From Stenotrophomonas maltophilia (GTDB lineage: Bacteria; Pseudomonadota; Gammaproteobacteria; Xanthomonadales; Xanthomonadaceae), in the NCBI GenBank assembly GCA_900113425.1, contig FOZF01000002.1:575027-639026 (forward strand): a stretch of 64,000 nucleotides of DNA. Direction: 5' to 3'. The notes under the pieces were generated by a model, which searched no databases, was not told the origin of the DNA, and was given only the letters and a program-made list of their open reading frames with translations. Made by a program: the position numbers and the translations under genes. Positions 56,808 to 64,000 of the stretch are shown here, one piece after another; the first letter of the stretch is position 1, and each line of letters starts with the position of its first letter.

Positions 56808-59800
56808 ATGGATGTTTCACACACGCCCAGCGCGCACGCGCCGCTGGCGGGGCTCGGGTCGAACCGGCAACTGCATCGGCTGCAGGCCGAGGGCCTGCCT
56901 CCCTTGTTCGTCGAACAGTGGTGGGGCCACGAAAGCCTGGTCAATGGTTTCGATTACTGGGTAGATGCCGTGCATCCGGATTCGGGCCTGTCATGCGCTG
57001 ACTGGCCGGGACTGAGCGCCGCGCTGGTCACGTGTCTCGATGATGGCCAGGACCACCATCGCTGCGGTCACGTCGCCGCCGCTCACCTGCTCGGCACCGA
57101 CGGCGGTCTGGCGCGCTATCGGCTGCATCTCGTGCCATGGACGTGGTTCCTGCGGCATGCCCGGTGCAGCCGTGTCTACCAGCAGCGGACCGTGCTGGAA
57201 ATCGTCGAGGACGTGTTCGCCACGCACCGCGGCCTGGCCCGCTGGCGCTGGAGCGACGATGCCCTGGCCGCTCTGGCCGCCGCACCCGCGCGCGACTGCT
57301 GCATCCAGTATCGAGAGCCGGACCTGGAGTTCGTGCAGCGGCTGCTGGCCGATGAAGGCATTGCGGGCACGTTCGAGAGCGACAGCAGCGGCGGACTGAC
57401 GCTCGTGCTGTTCGCCGACAGCCGCGTGCAAGCGGAGAATCCACAATCGGCCCGAGACGGCGGTATCCGTTTCCACCGTGACGACGCCACCGAGCGCGCA
57501 GATACCCTGCAGCGGCTGGGCAGGTGGCGCCGGCTGGGCAGCAGCCGGCTCTCGCTCGCCACCCACGATGCCCCGGCGGCAACCGTCCGACATGTGCAGA
57601 TGCCACTGCAGGACGCCGGGCGCAGCCCGCGCGAGGTCTATGAGCCGGTGGGCACCCACGCCCTGGCTGGCGCCGAAGATGGGTATCGTCGCGCGCGGCG
57701 TGCGGCTGAAGCGCACGAGGCCGGCAGTGCAGGCTGGCTGGCCGCGGGCAGCGTACGCAGCCTGCAGGCCGGTGGCTTCATCCGCGTACTGGCTGCGGGC
57801 GCTGATTCTGCGCCGAGCCTGCTGCCGACCGAGCTGCTGCACTACGGGTGCAATCCGCCGCCGATCACGCAGGGGGCGGAGCAACCACGCGCTGCGGCAC
57901 CGGCCCGCTGGCTTGAGGCCAGTTCAGCCATGCCCGGCGTGGCGCTGGAGGCAAACGCGGCCTTGGGTTATGCCAATCGCTTCCGCGCCGTCGATCGGAA
58001 TTGGCCATGGCGTCCCGTGCTGGCCGATGGCACCGGCGAACGCATCCACCCGCGGCCGCTCGCGCCAGGCCATCAGACCGCTACGGTCATCGCTGGCGAT
58101 GGCGGTGATGATGCCGCTCTGTACGCCGATCACCTGGGCCGGGTACGCGTGCGTCTGCATCTGCAGGACGCCACAGATGCCGGTACGACCTGTTGGCTGC
58201 GGGTCGCGCAGCGCTACGCTGGACCGGGCGTTGGCGCACAGTTCCTGCCGCGCGTCGGTCAGGAGGTGATGATCGGCTTTCTGGACGGGAACATCGATCA
58301 GCCCTTGGTGCTGGGCGCGCTGTACAACGGTCGCGGCGAGGCGGGCGTTGTGCGCACCCCGGCCGGAGCAGCGGCCGCAGGCGAAAGCGGCGGCCTGTTC
58401 GGGCATGCCACCGACTCCCGTCCGAGCGCACAGGGCAACGCCGTCGGCGGCCGTGCCCCCATCTGGCACGCGATGGCGCCGGGGCAGGACCAGCATCGGC
58501 ATGCCGGGGCGGTATGGGGCATCCAGTCGCGGGAATGGTCCGGAACGGGGTACAACCGGCTGGCCTTCGATGATTCGGACGCGCAGCTGCGCGTGCAGTT
58601 GGCCAGCAGCCAGGCCAGCACCGAGCTGAATCTTGGCCATCTTCTGCATACGGCTGACAATCATCGCGGATCCCTGCGCGGCGAGGGCGCGGAACTGCGC
58701 ACAGATGCCTGGGGAGCGCTGCGCGCGGAACGCGGCGTCTGGTTGACCGCACGTGGGCACGCTCCGCTGTCACCCGCAGGCGAGGTGGCTGCGGCCGGCG
58801 CGCTGCTGCAGCAGGCCGCCCTCCTGGCCGCGTCCAGTCATGGCGTGGCCGCGATGCACGGCACGGCAGGCTTGGCCAGCCACGCGGTGCGGGAGGACAG
58901 TGCCGGTCTGGCAGGCCTGCAACGGGTCGCCCGGGCCAGCGTGACCGGCGCGTCCTTTGCGCAGGCCAGCGCCTATGAGGAGGGCCGTCCCGCGCCCGGC
59001 GATGTTCCGCATACCGGCCGGCCAACGCTGGGCCTGCATGGGCAGGCTGGCCTGGCGATGGTGGCCGGGCAGGCGCTGCACTGGAGCGGTGCCCGGCACG
59101 TGGCACTGGCCAGCGGCGGGCACACCGACGCCAGCGTGGCCGGCAGTGCGGGCCTGCATGCCACGCAGGCGGTGGGCGTGCTGGCGGCCAGTTCCCACGC
59201 TTATGCCGGTGCTGCGGCACTGACCATCGTGGCCGGGCAGGAGGCCTTGGACATCCGTGCCCAGTCCGAAACGATCCGCCTGCAGGCGCGCAACGCAGTG
59301 CGTGCAGCAAGCAAGCAGGGCGCTGTGGAGCTTGCCGCACCGCGCACCCTGTACATCGCCACGGCCGATGGCGCCAGCATTACGCTGGAAGATGGCAACC
59401 TGGTGCTGGTCTGCCCCGGCACGGTGACCGTGCACGCCGGGCAGCGCACCTTCATCGGCCCGGCGCAGCTGACCCTTCCCCTGCCGGACATGCCGTCCAG
59501 CGCGTTCGACGGGCAGGTTCCGAAGCTTGCTTTCAGGCTGCAGGACATCCCGGGCCCGCAGGGTGTGCCGCTGGGCGGACAGCCCTGGAGAATCGTGCGC
59601 ACGCCGCGCGCCCTGGACGATGAGCAGCGTGACAGCGTGCTGCTGCCGGAACGCTGGGCCGAGACCCTGGCCGAAGGTGAGGCCGACGCGCAAGGCAATG
59701 TCAGCCTGGACGATGCGCTGTGCGCGAGGATCTGGAGTGACGCAGGCCGCCATCCCGGCTGCCTGTTCCTGGTACACGGGATCGACGTGATCCCGCTGCA

Positions 59801-59987
59801 GCGGCCCCGGCCATTCAGCAGCTCCCCGGGGGTACGGGCGACCCTGGATACGCTGGAGGCGATCAACTATGGCAAGAGTCTGGCCGACCTGCCCGACGAT
59901 GCCGCGCTGCATGCCTACCGGCAGCGCGCCGAGTACGAGTTCCAGTCCCACATCGACGCCAGCCCGGCCCGGCGCAAGGAGATCTGA
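56808..59987 (+). CDS. vgrG: Type VI secretion spike protein VgrG with C-terminal extension
   Basis: 1059 residues. The N-terminal gp27-like part (about 20-360) leads to a gp5 OB-fold ([25 protein letters not shown], then [20 protein letters not shown], about 440-510), followed by a DUF2345 beta-helix (about 700-920, repeated [13 protein letters not shown] strands and [14 protein letters not shown]). A tail of about 130 residues ([10 protein letters not shown]... to the end) extends past the DUF2345. It caps the T6SS tube and probably carries the phospholipase encoded two bases downstream. ATG 56808 has GGGGAGAGG upstream. Confidence 0.93.
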   Translation: MDVSHTPSAHAPLAGLGSNRQLHRLQAEGLPPLFVEQWWGHESLVNGFDYWVDAVHPDSGLSCADWPGLSAALVTCLDDGQDHHRCGHVAAAHLLGTDGGLARYRLHLVPWTWFLRHARCSRVYQQRTVLEIVEDVFATHRGLARWRWSDDALAALAAAPARDCCIQYREPDLEFVQRLLADEGIAGTFESDSSGGLTLVLFADSRVQAENPQSARDGGIRFHRDDATERADTLQRLGRWRRLGSSRLSLATHDAPAATVRHVQMPLQDAGRSPREVYEPVGTHALAGAEDGYRRARRAAEAHEAGSAGWLAAGSVRSLQAGGFIRVLAAGADSAPSLLPTELLHYGCNPPPITQGAEQPRAAAPARWLEASSAMPGVALEANAALGYANRFRAVDRNWPWRPVLADGTGERIHPRPLAPGHQTATVIAGDGGDDAALYADHLGRVRVRLHLQDATDAGTTCWLRVAQRYAGPGVGAQFLPRVGQEVMIGFLDGNIDQPLVLGALYNGRGEAGVVRTPAGAAAAGESGGLFGHATDSRPSAQGNAVGGRAPIWHAMAPGQDQHRHAGAVWGIQSREWSGTGYNRLAFDDSDAQLRVQLASSQASTELNLGHLLHTADNHRGSLRGEGAELRTDAWGALRAERGVWLTARGHAPLSPAGEVAAAGALLQQAALLAASSHGVAAMHGTAGLASHAVREDSAGLAGLQRVARASVTGASFAQASAYEEGRPAPGDVPHTGRPTLGLHGQAGLAMVAGQALHWSGARHVALASGGHTDASVAGSAGLHATQAVGVLAASSHAYAGAAALTIVAGQEALDIRAQSETIRLQARNAVRAASKQGAVELAAPRTLYIATADGASITLEDGNLVLVCPGTVTVHAGQRTFIGPAQLTLPLPDMPSSAFDGQVPKLAFRLQDIPGPQGVPLGGQPWRIVRTPRALDDEQRDSVLLPERWAETLAEGEADAQGNVSLDDALCARIWSDAGRHPGCLFLVHGIDVIPLQRPRPFSSSPGVRATLDTLEAINYGKSLADLPDDAALHAYRQRAEYEFQSHIDASPARRKEI

Positions 59988-59989
59988 TC

Positions 59990-62900
59990 ATGGCAGACGC
60001 CAACGCATGGGGCCGGGTCGAGCGCGCCTCTCTCATCTGCAGGGATGGCCAGAAGGGAACGACCAGTGGCGATTACTACGCACCACCGGACCGTCAGTTC
60101 GCGCCGGTGCGGCATGGGAACCGCGTCGACGCGTTCACCGATGGGCGCTCGGCGATGAAGGCGATGGCCGATGCCATCCGCGGTGCGCAGAAGTTCATCT
60201 TCATCGCCGACTGGCAGATGAACTTCGATACCGAGATGGACGCGCGCGGTGACGCGCACTCCGCGCGGCTGAGCGAGCTGCTGTTCAACGCGATCAACCA
60301 TCGCGGCGTGGATGTGCGGGTACTGCTCTACGACAGCGTGGAGGCGGCCGCCTACACCCACGAGAACGAGGTACGCACGGCGCTGTACAAGATGCAGGAT
60401 GACAAGACGCCCGGGCAGGTCCAGGTGGGCCTGCACAACCCGGCGACCGGCCGCACCGATGCCTTCAACATCGCCTTCTCGCACCACCAGAAGATCCTGG
60501 TGGTGGACGGAAACATCGGCTTCATCGGCGGCCTGGACGTCGCCCATGGCCGCTGGGACGACGGCAACTTCGACGTGGTCTGCGACCCGACGCTGCACGT
60601 GATCAATGACCATTACAACAACTGTCTGAGCAAGTATCGGAGCATGACGTCCAAGGAGATTGCGCTGACCCAGGACAAGCCCGATACCAGCCCGGAAGCG
60701 GCAGGCCGCGTCCGTCCCGGCTTTGCGCAGGCGTACCTGCCCGGCCTCGCCGTTGCGCTGGACCAGATGAAGGCGCAGTGGGACGCCGGTGCCGCATTGG
60801 CGCAGCTGCAGGACTATGCTGACAAGCTGGGCGTACCCGACGCGCTTGAGCGCGAAGGCCTCAGGAAGATCGCCGAGTGGATCATCCCCGGCATGGAAGA
60901 GGGGATGGCGGTCAAGCGCACCGTCGCACGCACGTTCCTGACCATCCAGACGACACTGGAGGAGATCGGCAAGGAATATGCAGATGTCATTGCCGCGTCG
61001 AACCGTGCCGCCGACGAAGCCATCAAACTGAATCCGGTCGAGGCGGCTGCCGCAGCAGGGCGTGCGGTGGCAGGCTTCGCCGCCATCCAGGCGAAGAAGT
61101 TCGGCAGCTGGCTCGACCAGCAGAAGAACGACATCCGGGCGGCGGCGCTGCGGCCCTTCCAGACTGCAGAGAAAGCGGCGGGCTACCTGCTCGATCCGCG
61201 CAGCCTGCGCGCGGACATCGAGGGCAGACTCAGCGAAATAGAAGCAAAGATCGACAAGGCGAAGACAGACTGGGAATCGCTGGTGCTGTGGATCAATACA
61301 CCAGTTGATCGCACCCAGCGACTGCTCGACAGTGGCCGCCAGCCCCGCATGCCCTGGCAGGACGTGCACGCGCAGATCGCGGGCCCGGCCGTGTTCGATA
61401 TCTGCAGCAACTTCATGCACCGCTGGAACGCCATGGTCTGGCAGAACCAGCGCGGTGACCGGACCGTCGGCTCACTGCTGCGCAAGGGGCTGAACACGGG
61501 CCTTCGCAAGACCAATGAATGGCTCGACACAGAGCTGCCCGAGCAGACCACCCTGGCGCGTGGCATGGAACTGACGCCATTGAGCGATCAGTGGCTGCAG
61601 TCCATGGGCGGCATGCAGGCGGTGTTCGGTGACCTGACGGTGCCGGGCACCGCTGGCAAGGTCAGCGTGCAGATCGTGCGTTCCTCGGGCACCGCCTTGC
61701 ATGCGCTGGAGAAGAAGGGGTGCAGGGAACTTGGCCTGAACCTGGACGACGCCAGCTGCCTGCAGCCGTACTGGGAGCGTGAGCAGCCGATGCACTCCAT
61801 TCTCGACGCGATGGTCAACTGCATCGCATCAGCCCGTGCCTACATCTATCTGGAAACGCAGTTCCTCATTTCCGACTGTGGCTGGTCCGACGCGGATCCG
61901 GGCAGCGTGGTGGAAACCGCAGTGAAGGGCGGGGAGCGGCGGGATGCGACGGATGCCGAAAAGGCGAAGCTTGGTCACGTGGGGCGCGGCGTGGGGATGA
62001 GCGGCCCGGTAGGCAGGGCCGACATCGTGCAGGATGTGGTGGAGCGAAGGCAGGGAGTGAAGTCGGCGGCCAGCAACCCACTGGTGGCCGCCCTGGCCGC
62101 GCGCATCCGCCGTGCGATCCTGGCCGGGCAAGGCTTCCATGTGTACATCACCCTGCCGGTGCACCCGGAGGGCAGCCTGGCGGACGGTGCCGTGGTGAAG
62201 CAGCAGTACTGGGTGCAGCAGACCCTGCTGCGTGGTGACGACAGCCTGATCCGGCGCATCTGCCGATCATTGATCGCACGCGACAAGGACATCCGCGAGG
62301 CCAGCGTGGAGGAGGCCGACCTGCAGGCCGAGGTCAAGGCCGGGCGCTGGAAGGAATACCTGTCGGTGATGAATCTGCGCAGTTACGGCGTGTTGGCCGA
62401 AACGCGCGGAAGCGATCATCTGCCGCCGCACACGATCGGCTCCGAGCATGGCCCCTCCCTGTATGTGGTGACCGAGCAGTGCTATGTACATTCCAAGCTG
62501 CTGATCGTTGATGACGCGGTGGCGATCATCGGCAGCGCGAACTGCAATGACCGCAGCCTGCTGGGGACGGGCGATACCGAGATCGCCGCAGTGATCGTTG
62601 ATGGCGAGGCGAAGCGGATGGATCTGGGCAACGGCGTGCAGGTAATAACCCGAACATTTGCGCGGGAGCTGCGGTCGAAGCTATGGAGGAAGTTTCTGGG
62701 GCAGGAGATTCAAGAGCTGCCGGAGAAGGAGAATCAGCACTTCGCGTTCTCTGAGTTGACCAAGGGCTACTACCCGTGGTTCAACAAGAACGTGCCAACT
62801 TTGACGGTGGACAGGCCAGCAAGTGCCGAAACGTGGAGAAGCATCAGAAATCTTGCCGATTCAAATTCCGCCGCTTATCAGCGTGTCTTCACCAATGTCC

Positions 62901-63301
62901 CCCGCGACTCGTTCCCTCGCTACGACTCCGTGCTTCAAGGATTTCCCGCCGCAGGCCTGAGTGACAAAGGACACGTCAAGCGCATCCTGTACGCGCAGCC
63001 GGCGGACCTGCAACCAGAGTTCATGCTGGAGCCAAGCGTTGTAAGCAACTACGTGACCGGTGCCGTGGGTCGGCACGATGTGCGTAAGGCGACGGACTTC
63101 CTTCGAGACACGGCATTAGGGGACTACGGTGTTCAGGGCTTCTGGGTGACGATGCCACTTCTATGGGGGAGCAGCATGGACGACCCTGCTGCCATGATGC
63201 CGAACGAGATTATCGCTGCCGTGCCTGTCGACAGGAGTCGGTCAATTGAATCTGGTTACTCGAATGGAGGTATTCCAGGGAAATCCGGAGAAAAGGCATG
63301 A
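59990..63301 (+). CDS. Dual-HKD phospholipase D, PldA/Tle5-like T6SS effector
   Basis: 1103 residues, close to P. aeruginosa PldA (about 1099). HKD motif 1 is SHHQKILVVDGNIGFIGG (about residue 165) and motif 2 VHSKLLIVDDAVAIIGSANC (about 833); a helical insert of roughly 300 residues (about 225-520) lies between them. Both catalytic motifs are intact, so it should cleave phospholipid head groups in target cells. AAGGAG inside the vgrG end serves its start, 2 bases on. The last 600 bases are less GC-rich than the rest. Gene order vgrG-pldA-immunity matches P. aeruginosa PA3486-PA3488. Confidence 0.92.
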   Translation: MADANAWGRVERASLICRDGQKGTTSGDYYAPPDRQFAPVRHGNRVDAFTDGRSAMKAMADAIRGAQKFIFIADWQMNFDTEMDARGDAHSARLSELLFNAINHRGVDVRVLLYDSVEAAAYTHENEVRTALYKMQDDKTPGQVQVGLHNPATGRTDAFNIAFSHHQKILVVDGNIGFIGGLDVAHGRWDDGNFDVVCDPTLHVINDHYNNCLSKYRSMTSKEIALTQDKPDTSPEAAGRVRPGFAQAYLPGLAVALDQMKAQWDAGAALAQLQDYADKLGVPDALEREGLRKIAEWIIPGMEEGMAVKRTVARTFLTIQTTLEEIGKEYADVIAASNRAADEAIKLNPVEAAAAAGRAVAGFAAIQAKKFGSWLDQQKNDIRAAALRPFQTAEKAAGYLLDPRSLRADIEGRLSEIEAKIDKAKTDWESLVLWINTPVDRTQRLLDSGRQPRMPWQDVHAQIAGPAVFDICSNFMHRWNAMVWQNQRGDRTVGSLLRKGLNTGLRKTNEWLDTELPEQTTLARGMELTPLSDQWLQSMGGMQAVFGDLTVPGTAGKVSVQIVRSSGTALHALEKKGCRELGLNLDDASCLQPYWEREQPMHSILDAMVNCIASARAYIYLETQFLISDCGWSDADPGSVVETAVKGGERRDATDAEKAKLGHVGRGVGMSGPVGRADIVQDVVERRQGVKSAASNPLVAALAARIRRAILAGQGFHVYITLPVHPEGSLADGAVVKQQYWVQQTLLRGDDSLIRRICRSLIARDKDIREASVEEADLQAEVKAGRWKEYLSVMNLRSYGVLAETRGSDHLPPHTIGSEHGPSLYVVTEQCYVHSKLLIVDDAVAIIGSANCNDRSLLGTGDTEIAAVIVDGEAKRMDLGNGVQVITRTFARELRSKLWRKFLGQEIQELPEKENQHFAFSELTKGYYPWFNKNVPTLTVDRPASAETWRSIRNLADSNSAAYQRVFTNVPRDSFPRYDSVLQGFPAAGLSDKGHVKRILYAQPADLQPEFMLEPSVVSNYVTGAVGRHDVRKATDFLRDTALGDYGVQGFWVTMPLLWGSSMDDPAAMMPNEIIAAVPVDRSRSIESGYSNGGIPGKSGEKA

Positions 63302-64000
63302 ATGAGCATAATCTGTTGAGATGGCTGATGGCGTTGGGTGTCTTTTCTGCTGCGCACACTGCGTTGGCAGACTGCAGTTCACCAATCGGGAAGTCGCACA
63401 CTTCTCAGGGGGTTAGCTTGGTGATCAAGTTCAGACCAAGCCCCAAGGGGGTGCTGAGCGCAAGTCTTAGTCGTGCGAACGAAGTTGCGCCCTATGTGCG
63501 GATCAATCTCTATCCTAAACTTGCTGAGCTGCACAATGAGCCATTCGATTCGAATGGTGGTGCGGTCTACTACTTGGAAAAGGACGCGCAAGGGCAGCGA
63601 CTATGCCGCGTTGAAGAGTGGAAAAGGCGGGAATACAAGTTGATTGGTGAAGCACCTGCTGAGCACCTGCATCCTGCGGTGAGGCCGGTGTATCCGTACT
63701 TCGAGCTGCACAAGACGTATGAGCTCTATTATCATTCGACTGGTCAATTAACGTCGATTCAGAGGACTGATGCGGAAGGGCATAGAGCGACAACCTTCTG
63801 TGCGCTCTATGATGGTGATGGTCGCATAGAGGTGGCTAATCAGAGTTCCGGGATGAGTATTTCGGATGATCCGGACTTCACGTGCTCGCAGCTACGTGAA
63901 AAGGCCTCGAGGAGAATGACCTGGTACTTTACTTATCGGCCGGATGGGTTGCTGGCTTCCGACGTGATCAAGGAAGCCACGCGTAAGCCCGGTGAGGATC
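63298..64000 (+). CDS. Exported protein, likely periplasmic immunity protein (3' end outside window)
   Basis: At least 234 residues, open to the last base. ATG 63298 overlaps the phospholipase stop (ATGA) with GGAGAAAAGG upstream. A signal peptide (LLRWLMALGVFSAAHTALA) gives a mature N terminus DCSSPIGKSH; several later Cys suggest disulfides. The body has YxLxxxPD/Y-rich repeats (YELYYHSTGQLTSIQRT, WYFTYRPDGLLASD) of unknown family. GC is clearly lower than in core genes. Position after a Tle5 effector, export and composition suggest a cognate periplasmic immunity protein. Confidence 0.7.
   Translation, partial: MNEHNLLRWLMALGVFSAAHTALADCSSPIGKSHTSQGVSLVIKFRPSPKGVLSASLSRANEVAPYVRINLYPKLAELHNEPFDSNGGAVYYLEKDAQGQRLCRVEEWKRREYKLIGEAPAEHLHPAVRPVYPYFELHKTYELYYHSTGQLTSIQRTDAEGHRATTFCALYDGDGRIEVANQSSGMSISDDPDFTCSQLREKASRRMTWYFTYRPDGLLASDVIKEATRKPGED

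Overview
The window looks like chromosomal DNA of a high-GC gammaproteobacterium of the Xanthomonadaceae, most likely Stenotrophomonas (S. maltophilia complex). The evidence is strong GC-rich codon use, many ATGA/TGATG start-stop overlaps, an oprO-phoX-pstSCAB-phoU phosphate locus as in Xanthomonas, and repeated GTAG-headed palindromes of the SMAG type (GTAG + CGCCGGGC-CAT-GCCCGGC) between genes. No integrase, transposase, plasmid gene, rRNA, tRNA or CRISPR array was seen. This is core plus lightly accessory chromosome, not a mobile island.

Layout. 1-2601: a membrane beta-propeller/GGDEF diguanylate cyclase cut by the window start. 2695-3345: RNase T. 3420-5934 (minus): a four-gene RiPP cluster of the bufferin/HvfABC type: a Cys precursor with four EGKCG motifs, a DUF692 MNIO enzyme, a DUF2063 partner and a DoxX membrane protein. 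6193-13614 (minus): phosphate-starvation locus with porin, two phosphate-binding proteins, the PstCAB transporter and PhoU; PhoB-type boxes lie upstream of phoX and pstS. 13808-15637 (minus): endonuclease III, a small hypothetical protein and a crotonase. 15805-18384 (plus): an odd FKBP-like lipid-free exported protein, a DUF1289-Nudix fusion and a mercaptopyruvate sulfurtransferase. 18456-21906: AmpD, a small hydrolase and RlmKL. 21938-24203 (minus): a Fur-box-preceded three-gene iron operon (DUF3649, PepSY reductase-like, DUF3325). 24480-26759 (minus): a DUF445 protein and an orphan ParB-like protein.

26823-51162 is dominated by amine and polyamine metabolism: an omega-amino-acid transaminase divergent from puuC, an MHS transporter, puuB divergent from puuD-puuA-potF, then potG-potH-potI and a Sad-type succinate-semialdehyde dehydrogenase. 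Together these encode putrescine import, glutamylation, oxidation, deglutamylation and flow into succinate. Unrelated genes sit inside: a bacteriohemerythrin with a perfect FNR/Anr box, a two-receiver diguanylate cyclase, a tandem pair of MASE1 proteins with degenerate kinase cores, and an EmrAB-type tripartite efflux operon that separates potF from potGHI.

51220-56509 (minus): phoH-ybeY-hypothetical-corC-DUF4105-corA. 56808-64000 (plus): a type VI secretion module with VgrG, a PldA-like dual-HKD phospholipase D effector, and an exported, AT-richer protein running off the window that is the likely immunity protein.

The most rewarding regions are the bufferin-like cluster, the VgrG-phospholipase-immunity module, the MASE1 pair and the efflux cassette inside the pot genes.
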